Source of the DNA: a virus
Length of the DNA stretch: 24,860 bases
Virus record (IMG/VR): IMGVR_UViG_3300007538_000167
Coordinates: 1 to 24,860 of that record
Strand: one strand, 5' to 3'
Positions 13,144 to 18,912 of the stretch are shown in pieces; the stretch's first letter is position 1; every line of letters begins with the position of its first letter. The position numbers and the translations under genes are program-made. Below the pieces are notes generated by a model that saw only the letters and a program-made list of their open reading frames with translations, searched no databases and was not told where the DNA came from.

Positions 13144-13701
13144 ATGAGCTACCGCTTTGTTGATCTTGATATTAATCAGGTCACTGTAGAAAACTACCAG
13201 CAAATTCTTAAACCCTCTCTAGCTCAACAGGTTAATCCCTTTGTACCACCTGAAGGCAGCTTTGAAACGCCAGATCTAAAACGATACCTGGAGTTAGTAA
13301 AAAGTTACGAAGTCAGCACAACAGACCTTGTGCACGGTCTTTCGTTGGCTGATCAGATCCGTATCACATTCAGTGATATGAAGGCTGCCACAATCTGTGA
13401 GAAGTTCCCCGACATTGACTTAGGAACAAAACGACGGTATCGTTGTGTAGCTGAATATTTGATTCGCCAGGGTGAGCTAGCTAAACTCAAAGATGAGAAT
13501 GGTAAGCTCATTAAAAAGCTAGGCAACATGGGGAAGATGGTCGTCATCTACGAACCGTTGCCTAAGATTTGTAAAACCTTACAACAAACAGGTCTCGGAC
13601 AGTTTATTAGAGATGAGCAACAGGCGGCAAAAGTTAGTCAACGGTCTTCTTTCTACGGCAAAGACTGGTGGGGAGAGGAAGATGGCACAGTTAGTGATTG
13701 A
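13144..13701 (+). CDS. hypothetical helical protein, 185 aa
   Basis: The ATG at 13144 opens a 185-residue protein. The N-terminal third is extended (MSYRFVDLDINQVTVENYQQ). The middle is helical with a possible DNA-binding region, LSLADQIRITFSDMKAATICEKFPDIDLGTKRRYRCVAEYLIRQGELAKL. The AATICEKFPDIDLGTKRRYRC part has helix-turn-helix spacing and a basic second helix, but I do not recognise a family. Residues about 110-135 are Lys-rich. It overlaps the next gene by 20 bases. Part of the run ending in the Dam-like gene, so a DNA-related role is plausible (inference). Confidence 0.6.
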   Translation: MSYRFVDLDINQVTVENYQQILKPSLAQQVNPFVPPEGSFETPDLKRYLELVKSYEVSTTDLVHGLSLADQIRITFSDMKAATICEKFPDIDLGTKRRYRCVAEYLIRQGELAKLKDENGKLIKKLGNMGKMVVIYEPLPKICKTLQQTGLGQFIRDEQQAAKVSQRSSFYGKDWWGEEDGTVSD

Positions 13702-14029
13702 ACGTATCTGTGCTGATATGTGCGATTTCTTCGAGAAGTTCTACCATAACGAGGGGCCTGGTGCCATTGTCTATGTACCTGGCGCAGAAGATCCTGAGAA
13801 CAGCATGTTTTATCTTCCGGTTTCTGCTTTGATTCAAGCGCAATCAGATTTTAACTCCAGGGAGATGGAAGGTCCTGCAGAGATTATGCAGAAAGCTATT
13901 GCTAGGGCAGAATCAATCGACCCGCAGAAACAAGGACTGTTCATCATCCAAGATGAAAAGCAAATGTCTCTGATCTGCTACGAACGTGATCAACCGTTAC
14001 CATTTGCTGACGTAGATACTGATGCGTAA
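13682..14029 (+). CDS. hypothetical protein, 115 aa
   Basis: The frame opens earlier, but the ATG at 13682 follows GGGGAGAGGAAG, a strong ribosome binding site, and gives MAQLVIERICADMCDFFEKFYHNEG. The middle is alpha/beta (GAIVYVPGAEDPENSMFYLPVSALIQAQ) and the end has an AIARAES helix and GLFIIQDEKQMSLICYERDQ strands. No motif that I recognise. It overlaps the preceding gene by 20 bases and the Dam-like gene by 8, so all three are probably translated together. Confidence 0.6.
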   Translation: MAQLVIERICADMCDFFEKFYHNEGPGAIVYVPGAEDPENSMFYLPVSALIQAQSDFNSREMEGPAEIMQKAIARAESIDPQKQGLFIIQDEKQMSLICYERDQPLPFADVDTDA

Positions 14030-14645
14030 AATCAGTGCAAAAAGGTATTATGACCAAGCTGCACGCATCTATCGCCTGGAAGATGACTGGTGTACACCGC
14101 CTGTTTATCTTCCTCACATTTATCATGTACTCGGTCATATTGATCTTGACCCTGGCAGTACAGAGCACGCCAATCAAGAATTTATCCAGGCAGATAAAAT
14201 CTTTACAAAAGAAGATGATGCTTTAAATCAACAGGACCCCTGGAAGGGAAACGTTTATTGTTTCCCTCCTACCTATGGTCGCTGTTCTTTTAGTAAGGTA
14301 AGGCAGACCTGGAGATGGTCTCTGAGCGGTGGTGGTCCCGGTGCCTGCAGTCCTGCACGCGCGTGGTTTGACAGGCTAGAGAAAGATTGGAAACTAGGTT
14401 TTGTAAATTCTGCTTTGTTTTACACAACAACAGTAGAAATCATGAGGACAATTCCATCACTGTGGAGTTATCCTGTTTGCATTCCTAAGAATCGCCCCAG
14501 CTTAGTGCACGGTAAAAAGTTTTATCTTTACGAGAACTTTCCCAAGTGGGGCTTCTTTGTTTTTCTGCCGCCACGAGAGCTTGGTTTTAATCACCTTGAT
14601 AAATTCCGTGAAGCATTTTCACCGCTTGGAAACTTGGTGATGTGA
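14022..14645 (+). CDS. Dam-like DNA N6-adenine methyltransferase family protein with atypical motif
   Basis: Residues 20-90 follow the phage Dam family closely: DDWCTPPVYLPHIYHVLG, HIDLDPGSTEHANQ (41-51), FIQADKIFTKEDDAL, then GNVYCFPPTYGR (77-87). In active members the last motif is (D/N)PPY, with Asp or Asn contacting the target adenine. Here it reads F-P-P-T (81-84), so both the first and last residue differ. A basic, Ser/Gly-rich segment (FSKVRQTWRWSLSGGGPG) and the later WGFFVFLPPRE complete the family shape. It overlaps the 13682 gene by 8 bases. It could be an inactive homologue, a methyltransferase with altered chemistry, or a DNA-binding decoy. Family call good, activity doubtful. 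Confidence 0.7.
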   Translation: MRKISAKRYYDQAARIYRLEDDWCTPPVYLPHIYHVLGHIDLDPGSTEHANQEFIQADKIFTKEDDALNQQDPWKGNVYCFPPTYGRCSFSKVRQTWRWSLSGGGPGACSPARAWFDRLEKDWKLGFVNSALFYTTTVEIMRTIPSLWSYPVCIPKNRPSLVHGKKFYLYENFPKWGFFVFLPPRELGFNHLDKFREAFSPLGNLVM

Positions 14646-14646
14646 A

Positions 14647-14943
14647 CTAAGACGGTGTAGCCCTAAAGGAATTACGGAAACCAACACGCCCATCAGTATT
14701 GCTGATAGCGGCAGAACCGCGTGGTTCATAAGGGAGCGCACCCACAGGATAGGTTCCACCTTGGCCAGCAAAGATAAAGCGATCATCACCACGACGTTCT
14801 TGAGTTACTGGGAATCTACCAGCACTACGACGTGCTTGCATATAGTTACGAAGGAACCCCAGTCCTTCTGTATTATCTGAGACTTCTTTAGCCTGCTGAT
14901 AGCGATTATCAACAGTGTAGGATTGACTCTTAGGTACTGTCAT
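14647..14943 (-). CDS. small hypothetical protein with FLxxY motif, 98 aa
   Basis: It begins MTVPKSQSYTVDNRYQQAKEV and has EGLGFLRNYMQARRSAGRFP followed by an Arg/Gly-rich extended tail ending GRVGFRNSFRATPS. The helix (LGFLRNYMQA) and tail resemble the 7525-7824 product, suggesting distant paralogues used at the same kind of site. It lies on the minus strand between two plus genes: it is convergent with the Dam-like gene (1 base between stops) and divergent from the 14976 gene (32 bases between starts). The lone orientation among plus genes suggests an insertion of a late-type gene. Confidence 0.55.
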   Translation of the reverse strand: MTVPKSQSYTVDNRYQQAKEVSDNTEGLGFLRNYMQARRSAGRFPVTQERRGDDRFIFAGQGGTYPVGALPYEPRGSAAISNTDGRVGFRNSFRATPS

Positions 14944-14975
14944 CTTAGTATTCTGACAGCACTTAATGTTTTACC

Positions 14976-15206
14976 TTGAGCGACCAGGTTAACCACCCAG
15001 ATCATTATACAAAAGGAGGAATTGAATGTATCCAAGCCATGGAAGCAGCGATGTCTCCAGAGGCTTTTCGGGGTTACTGTAAAGGAAATGTGCTCAAGTA
15101 TCTGTGGCGGTACGAATCGAAAGGTAGTACCGTTCAAGATTTATTAAAAGCTCAGTGGTATTTAGAACGTCTAATCAGAATAGAAACAGATAAAGTTGAC
15201 TCATAA
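14976..15206 (+). CDS. DUF3310-type small protein, TTG start, 76 aa
   Basis: The protein reads MSDQVNHPDHYTKGGIECIQAMEAAM, then FRGYCKGNVLKYLWRYESKGSTVQDLLKAQWYLERL. The NHPDHY-x-x-GGIE-x-I and GN-x-x-KY-x-WR-x-x-(x)K-G elements define the DUF3310 family, common in phages and sometimes labelled nucleotide kinase without strong proof. No ATG is in frame near the motif, and TTG at 14976 is the only start that keeps NHPDHY. It overlaps the end of the convergent 15201 gene by 6 bases. Probably acts in nucleotide or DNA metabolism (inference from family company). Confidence 0.8.
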   Translation: MSDQVNHPDHYTKGGIECIQAMEAAMSPEAFRGYCKGNVLKYLWRYESKGSTVQDLLKAQWYLERLIRIETDKVDS

Positions 15207-16055
15207 AAGTTCTCTTTGATTCTTATACTGCTCTTCAAATTTCTGAATACATGCAGCCTCTTCCTGAGCACGAAGCCACTCAGCCTCCTGGAGTTCCAAC
15301 TCTTTCTCCAGAGGAATTTGACTGCTTACGAATCTTAGAGTTTCTAGATCTTTTAGATCAGCTTCAAGGAAAGCAGACCGCGATCCCATACAAGTCGGAC
15401 GCTCCGTCCACAAAGTAAAAAATTTATCAACAACTTTACCTGATGGGTCGTATTTAAGTAGTTCTTTCTCCAGGTATTCAATAGCTTTCACCTGCTGAGG
15501 TGAGCCATTAAATGTCGTAGCAATATTAAGAAGGCAGCGATCTAACTTACATTTATGCTCAACTAAAAGAGAAACTTCTTTATCAACATCAAGAAAGACA
15601 TCAAGTTCTGCTCTTCTCCTGGCGACTAATCCTGGATTACTAAGGTAATTCTTCCTAAGAAAAGGCGACCATTCTCGTATAATTTCAGAACGCCTGGCGC
15701 CAGTATTAATTAATTCAAGTAGTTTGCATACTTTGAATTGAACAAAGCCAATGCTATGTGCATAACTAAGAACAGCAGCTTTCTTCTTTTCATTTAATGG
15801 TATGTAAACTACATCGTCTACATACTGTGCAAACAATTCTAGATCTTCTCTTAACTGTTGATCAACAACTTCTCTACTTACTCTTAAGTTTGCAAGAATC
15901 CCTTTTCCTTTTAAGCGGATGCTTCCATAACCAATGGCATATAATCCGTCTCTCTCATTTACTTTATAAGATGCGTATTCTTCAAAACCAGTATGAATCC
16001 TGCACGGTGTGTAGCGCCGTACCAATTCATATCCCAGCTCAGTAAAAAATGACAA
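15201..16055 (-). CDS. divergent lysozyme-fold (GH24-like) protein, 284 aa
   Basis: Residues 22-160 follow the T4-type lysozyme pattern: GFEEYASYKVNERDGLYAIGYGSI, then REDLELFAQYVDDVVYIPLNEKKKAAVLSYAHSIG and GLVARRRAELDVFL. Aligned without gaps to the endolysin at 18913, the catalytic Glu is kept (Glu 25) and the second residue is Glu 34. The catalytic Thr is Ala 40 and the Gly-His becomes Gly-Ser. The last 120 residues are helical, with a Glu-rich coiled coil. The start is TTG at 16055 after a hairpin. It may be a structural or virion-associated lysozyme relative rather than the lysis enzyme. The fold call is by motif. Confidence 0.65.
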   Translation of the reverse strand: MSFFTELGYELVRRYTPCRIHTGFEEYASYKVNERDGLYAIGYGSIRLKGKGILANLRVSREVVDQQLREDLELFAQYVDDVVYIPLNEKKKAAVLSYAHSIGFVQFKVCKLLELINTGARRSEIIREWSPFLRKNYLSNPGLVARRRAELDVFLDVDKEVSLLVEHKCKLDRCLLNIATTFNGSPQQVKAIEYLEKELLKYDPSGKVVDKFFTLWTERPTCMGSRSAFLEADLKDLETLRFVSSQIPLEKELELQEAEWLRAQEEAACIQKFEEQYKNQRELL

Positions 16056-16070
16056 GGGGCAGAGAGCCCC
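16056..16070 (-). promoter_or_regulatory. GC-rich hairpin over the start of the lysozyme-like gene
   Basis: On the minus strand GGGGC-TCTCT-GCCCC is followed by TTGTCATTTTTT, which resembles a factor-independent terminator or attenuator. It falls between the 16081 stop and the TTG start at 16055. If it terminates, it would reduce expression of the lysozyme-like gene relative to genes upstream, or the true start is further down. Confidence 0.4.
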
Positions 16071-16080
16071 ATATCAGGAC

Positions 16081-16467
16081 TCAGGGAACAACCACTGATC
16101 CGTTATAACTGATTTCACTGTAAGCGTCATCAGTGGTTAACAGAACCAGATAGTTCTTACTAGCGTTTGTAACGGTCACAGCAACAGCGCCTTTCCCGCG
16201 ACCTGCTTTGGCAATATCAAAGAACTTTTGATAGCCAGTAGGAGCAGAACCTGCAGTATAGTCGTCGTCTTGGAAAATCTCAACAGTGTTGATACCATTG
16301 CTACGATCAAACGTAACAATTAAATTACCAGTAGAAGAAGGGTTTACAAGAAACGCACGCTGACTGAGATCGCCTGTAGAACCAGGCAGTGCATCACCTT
16401 GATAGGTAATCTCAGCACCACTGGCAGTGAAAGTATCTTGGGTTCCTTGGAAAGTGCGGGTAGCCAT
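16081..16467 (-). CDS. beta-rich virion-like protein, 128 aa
   Basis: The protein MATRTFQGTQDTFTASGAEITYQ... is built from short alternating strands rich in Thr, Ser, Gly and Val (LIVTFDRSNGINTVEIFQDDDYT, AVAVTVTNASKNYLVLLTTDD), without helices, Cys or charged clusters. This is the usual look of phage tail, decoration or fibre-tip proteins. It starts 3 bases after the NblA-like stop on the same strand. A small decoration or tail protein is the best guess from composition and neighbours; no family assigned. Confidence 0.55.
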   Translation of the reverse strand: MATRTFQGTQDTFTASGAEITYQGDALPGSTGDLSQRAFLVNPSSTGNLIVTFDRSNGINTVEIFQDDDYTAGSAPTGYQKFFDIAKAGRGKGAVAVTVTNASKNYLVLLTTDDAYSEISYNGSVVVP

Positions 16468-16469
16468 TA

Positions 16470-16691
16470 TCAGCTAATTTGGTTTTGAGTTTGAAACTGG
16501 AATGAGATGTCGGCATCAATACCGTGTTCCTTGAGAATGCTTAAGAACATTTGTCGATCCATCATTTTCATGTGGAGCATATCAACAAAAGCTTCTTCTA
16601 GCTCATCACGGTCAAGGTCTTTGATTGCCAGAGCTGCTGCATGGATAGCAAATTCACTGTCCATGGGCAGATCCAAGGCATTGGCATCCAT
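16470..16691 (-). CDS. nblA: NblA-like phycobilisome degradation adaptor, 73 aa
   Basis: The ATG at 16691 is chosen over a TTG 15 bases upstream. The protein begins MDANALDLPMDSEFAIHAAA and continues LAIKDLDRDELEEAFVDMLH, then MKMMDRQMFLSILKEHGI. Against cyanobacterial NblA as I recall it (L-T-x-E-Q-E-F near the start, M-S-R-E-Q in the middle, then E-L-Y-R-Q-M-M-V-R-E-N-M-Y), the EF, the loop with D-R-D-E-L, the ML-x-x-K-M-M-x-R-x-M-F stretch and helix lengths all match. NblA dimers bring phycobiliproteins to Clp protease, and phage copies are known in freshwater and marine cyanophages. Here it lies in the late minus operon, after the Dps-like gene. Divergent enough that function needs proof. 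Confidence 0.7.
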   Translation of the reverse strand: MDANALDLPMDSEFAIHAAALAIKDLDRDELEEAFVDMLHMKMMDRQMFLSILKEHGIDADISFQFQTQNQIS

Positions 16692-16745
16692 TGAAAAACT
16701 TACCAATCCGTGTCTACATCCTAACAGCTCTGCAATTTTTGGCTA

Positions 16746-16949
16746 CTAGGCCATTGCAGTTTGGATGCCAGGTGGGATGTATCGCTGATCAACAGCGAAA
16801 TGAGGCTTATCTTCAGCGCCTTCAAAAATACCGGGAGCGACTTGAGGTAAGCGTGCGCTCACGTACTGATTTAAAAAGGAGTTCGTGTCTGGCGTTTCCA
16901 TGGAGAATAGTGTTGCTAAGAGTAGTAATACCGAAATAGACGCTAACAA
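16746..16949 (-). CDS. membrane-anchored small protein with FLxxY segment, 67 aa
   Basis: The minus frame from TTG at 16949 gives MLASISVLLLLATLFS, a hydrophobic stretch like a membrane anchor or signal segment, then METPDTNSFLNQYVSARLPQVAPGIFEGAEDKPHFAVDQRYIPPGIQ. An ATG at 16901 would skip the anchor. The part after the anchor resembles the FLxxY segments of the 7525 and 14647 proteins. Another minus frame, ATG at 16971 (2 bases after the Dps stop) to 16822, also encodes a hydrophobic start (MLTLILVFVSVYFGITTLSN), so which frame is used is open. No family is recognised. Confidence 0.45.
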   Translation of the reverse strand: MLASISVLLLLATLFSMETPDTNSFLNQYVSARLPQVAPGIFEGAEDKPHFAVDQRYIPPGIQTAMA

Positions 16950-16973
16950 AAACCAAGATAAGCGTTAACATAA

Positions 16974-17432
16974 CTAGCCCAGATTAGATTTGAGCAGCCA
17001 CTGAAACTTTTTGTGCGCCCGCCCACGTTCTATAGCTAAGTCTAAAGTCAACTGATCTTTCATGGCTTCTGCTTCTTCTGCCAGAAGGTTAAAAGATTCT
17101 GCAAGTGTATTATTGTTTACCGCCAGGGTACGAATCATCCCGTCTTGATCAAAGCAGTTTGTTGGAACTTCTTCAATCATGGAGTGGTTTAGATCTTCAA
17201 CGCTTAGTGGAGTACTAATATCAAGAGAGCGGATGTGTTCTGCAATAACATCCAAACCATCCTGTAGTTCCTCATAGATCTCTTGAGTAAGCTTATGGAT
17301 AGAATAAAACTTGCTGCCCATCAGATTCCAATGAACAATATAAGTTTGATTCAGCAGATAAGAAGTATCACGCAGCAGCTGCACCAGATGGCAGTAACAA
17401 GCTGACTTGGGATCCATTTTTACTTTAGCCAT
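16974..17432 (-). CDS. dps: Dps-like ferritin (DNA protection in starvation), 152 aa
   Basis: The ATG at 17432 lies 2 bases after the upstream stop; a GTG 9 bases earlier is possible. The core reads YIVHWNLMGSKFYSIHKLTQ then EIYEELQDGLDVIAEHI. With this start, His 34, His 46, Asp 61 and Glu 65 have the same spacing as the E. coli Dps ferroxidase residues His 51, His 63, Asp 78 and Glu 82. The Trp after the first His is kept, and Asp 67 of E. coli is a Gln. Length fits a Dps four-helix bundle. Dps dodecamers oxidise and store iron with peroxide and can coat DNA. The Lys-containing start (MAKVKMDPK) is short. Phage role, protection against oxidative damage or use of iron, is inference. Confidence 0.85.
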   Translation of the reverse strand: MAKVKMDPKSACYCHLVQLLRDTSYLLNQTYIVHWNLMGSKFYSIHKLTQEIYEELQDGLDVIAEHIRSLDISTPLSVEDLNHSMIEEVPTNCFDQDGMIRTLAVNNNTLAESFNLLAEEAEAMKDQLTLDLAIERGRAHKKFQWLLKSNLG

Positions 17433-17434
17433 TT

Positions 17435-17722
17435 TTACCACTTAACTTTGTGACTCCAGTAGCGAGCTGACATCTTATCCGGATTAGGATCTTGGGCGTT
17501 ATGTCTAGCATAGTATGACTTTTTACGCGCTTTATCTTTCTCTGTTGTTGGATTCTTTCCAGCTCCTTTAACTCCTTGTTGACCGAAACGTACAATCTTT
17601 TCTTTACCTCCTTCACAAGCTTTGACTACATGTGACTTGGTGGGGTGCCCTGGAGTGCGCTGCGGTTTATTGCACTTCATGTGCTCTTTAGCTAACCGCT
17701 TAGCCTTCGCGTGATCTGCCAT
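17435..17722 (-). CDS. conserved basic protein of cyanophage type, 95 aa
   Basis: The protein is very basic: KCNKPQRTPGHPTKSHVVKACEGGKEKIVRFGQQGVKGAGKNPTTEKDKARKKSYYARHNAQD ... KMSARYWSHKVKW. The RFGQQGV-x-GAGKNP-x-T and (A/S)-x-YW-x-x-KVKW elements are ones I recall from a small protein present in many cyanophages. Function is not known. The charge suggests binding to DNA or RNA, and two Cys are present. The start overlaps the stop of the upstream 58-residue gene by one base (TAATG), and its stop is 2 bases before the Dps start. Confidence 0.75.
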   Translation of the reverse strand: MADHAKAKRLAKEHMKCNKPQRTPGHPTKSHVVKACEGGKEKIVRFGQQGVKGAGKNPTTEKDKARKKSYYARHNAQDPNPDKMSARYWSHKVKW

Positions 17723-17898
17723 TACATGTAACCCAGCTTCTCAGGAGAAACGGTTTGATCGACCTGGCCTAAAACTGTTTTAGGAAAAGGATACGGCCAG
17801 CGCTCATCACGCGCTTCGCGCGTGACTTCATCTGGCTGAAGACGCTTCCGCTCAATAAAATCATCTAAGAATTCTTTATTAGGATTCTCATCCATCAT
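17722..17898 (-). CDS. small hypothetical protein, 58 aa
   Basis: Minus-strand ATG at 17898 (or 17895; ATGATGG) gives MMDENPNKEFLDDFIERKRL then QPDEVTREARDERWPYPFPKTVLGQVDQ and a short end. Its start overlaps the HNH stop (ATGA) and its stop overlaps the start of the next gene, a tight fit that supports a real gene. The N-terminus is a charged helix, the middle has a WPYPFP turn, and the end is extended. No known family. It has a FLDDFIERK segment loosely like the FLxxY segments of three other small minus-strand proteins. Confidence 0.6.
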   Translation of the reverse strand: MMDENPNKEFLDDFIERKRLQPDEVTREARDERWPYPFPKTVLGQVDQTVSPEKLGYM

Positions 17899-18272
17899 GC
17901 TGTAATAGCCGATTCAAGAGCGGTAGAAAGATAGATTGTTTGTGGCTTCTGTTCTAACCACTGCTTAATTCTACTAACCCTTTCCTCTGAGTACAAGGGG
18001 TGTCCTTCTTTTAACCAATCAAAAGGTAAAGTACTGGACTTAGATTTATTGCAAGAGTTACAGCAACATGCCAAATTATTTCTTGTATTGTGTCCACCTT
18101 TATGCTTAGGAACAATGTGATCTATGGTTGCAGTGCGATCACAAAGCTGTTTTTCACAGTAAGCACACTTCCATTCCCAAGCTTCAAAGATTGATTCCCG
18201 AAACTTCTTCCTTGCTGATTTAGGACTTAAAACAATGAGGTTCGCCAGGAGATCGTTCTCACTGTGAAACAT
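17895..18272 (-). CDS. HNH endonuclease, 125 aa
   Basis: WKCAYCEKQLCDRTATIDHIVPKHKGGHNTRNNLACCCNSCNKSKS is a textbook HNH motif. The first zinc pair is C36-x2-C39, Asp-His at 51-52 starts the catalytic centre (DHIVPKHKGG), Asn 66 lies in the NL turn, and the second pair is C71-x2-C74 in CNSCNKSK. Such genes are common in cyanophages as free-standing nucleases, sometimes mobile and sometimes linked to packaging. It lies next to the tRNA-Leu gene and starts a minus run (17895 to the small gene, the basic protein and Dps). Homing or packaging role is not decided by the sequence. Confidence 0.85.
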   Translation of the reverse strand: MFHSENDLLANLIVLSPKSARKKFRESIFEAWEWKCAYCEKQLCDRTATIDHIVPKHKGGHNTRNNLACCCNSCNKSKSSTLPFDWLKEGHPLYSEERVSRIKQWLEQKPQTIYLSTALESAITA

Positions 18273-18343
18273 GTTTTATTTACAATTCCTAACATCAGCG
18301 TAGGGTGCACACACCTGTACTTCCTGTTAAGCTGTGCTTGCGC

Positions 18344-18426
18344 GGGAGCGTGGCGGAATTGGTATGCGCTGCGGACTTAAAATCCGCTGGTCCTTGACCT
18401 TGTGGGTTCGAGTCCCACCGCTCCTA
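18344..18426 (+). tRNA. tRNA-Leu (anticodon UAA)
   Basis: Acceptor GGGAGCG (18344-18350) pairs with CGCTCCT (18419-18425), with one G-T pair. The D arm is GCG ... CGC. The anticodon stem GCGGA/TCCGC has loop CTTAAAA (anticodon TAA). There is a long variable arm typical of tRNA-Leu, and the T arm is GTGGG-TTCGAGT-CCCAC. The discriminator base is A, and no CCA is encoded. It is uninterrupted. It runs against the surrounding minus operon and abuts the stop of the 18427 gene. A weak promoter-like TTTACA-N16-TAGGGT lies at 18279-18306. Confidence 0.9.
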
Positions 18427-18666
18427 TTAATCAGTTAAACCAATCTCTTCTAGAAAAAAGTCTGTTTCCAGGTCGGCTGGATCGTAGTTGGCATCTTCCA
18501 GCAGTTTCAAAAGGAAGTAATGCACCCTTTCCTGTACCCACTTGAGGTCATCGTCTGATACATCACAGACAATGGCATCAAGACGGAGTTCACGAGATGG
18601 CTCACGGATGTGGTCTGCAAGCAGCTCCAATGCCCGATAACGTCCTTTCGTGAACTCCCCAAGCAT
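18427..18666 (-). CDS. hypothetical acidic helical protein, 79 aa
   Basis: MLGEFTKGRYRALELLADHIREPSRELRLDAIVCDVSDDDLKW and on to a strongly acidic C-terminus (DANYDPADLETDFFLEEIGLTD). The pattern is helix, Asp-rich turn, helix. No motif is recognised. The start overlaps the stop of the 18666 gene by one base (TGATG), so the two are likely co-translated. The stop is next to the convergent tRNA-Leu with no space for a separate terminator. Confidence 0.6.
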   Translation of the reverse strand: MLGEFTKGRYRALELLADHIREPSRELRLDAIVCDVSDDDLKWVQERVHYFLLKLLEDANYDPADLETDFFLEEIGLTD

Positions 18667-18884
18667 CAGTCCACTCCAGCGGTACTGAGAGCGTCTTTAA
18701 GGCTCTTATCTTCTAGTTCAACCTGGCGTTGCTTAATTACAGCAAGGATCTCAAGAGCACCTTGAACTTTCAAGAAGCCTTCTTTATTACGTATGAGCTG
18801 TTCTTCTCCTTTACGGATGCTATCGGTAAGGGAGGAGAGTTGAGAACTTAGTCCTTTTTCAAGATCAGTGAGGATGTCTTCCAT
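18666..18884 (-). CDS. coiled-coil hypothetical protein, 72 aa
   Basis: MEDILTDLEKGLSSQLSSLTDSIRKGEEQLIRNKEGFLKVQGALEILAVIKQR is one long amphipathic helix with heptad spacing, consistent with a coiled coil. The following short end is acidic. Similar short helical proteins sit near lysis genes in cyanophages, but I can name no function. It follows the endolysin on the minus strand after a 28-base gap and is followed, with a one-base overlap, by the 18427 gene. Confidence 0.6.
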   Translation of the reverse strand: MEDILTDLEKGLSSQLSSLTDSIRKGEEQLIRNKEGFLKVQGALEILAVIKQRQVELEDKSLKDALSTAGVD

Positions 18885-18912
18885 AACAAGGGGGTATTTA
18901 CGGACACTATAC

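Noticed and set aside
18344-18426. Group I intron in tRNA-Leu
   Set aside because: Anticodon stem and loop are continuous; no insertion.
18344-18426. tRNA gene as phage integration site
   Set aside because: No integrase or duplicated tRNA end is seen in this window.
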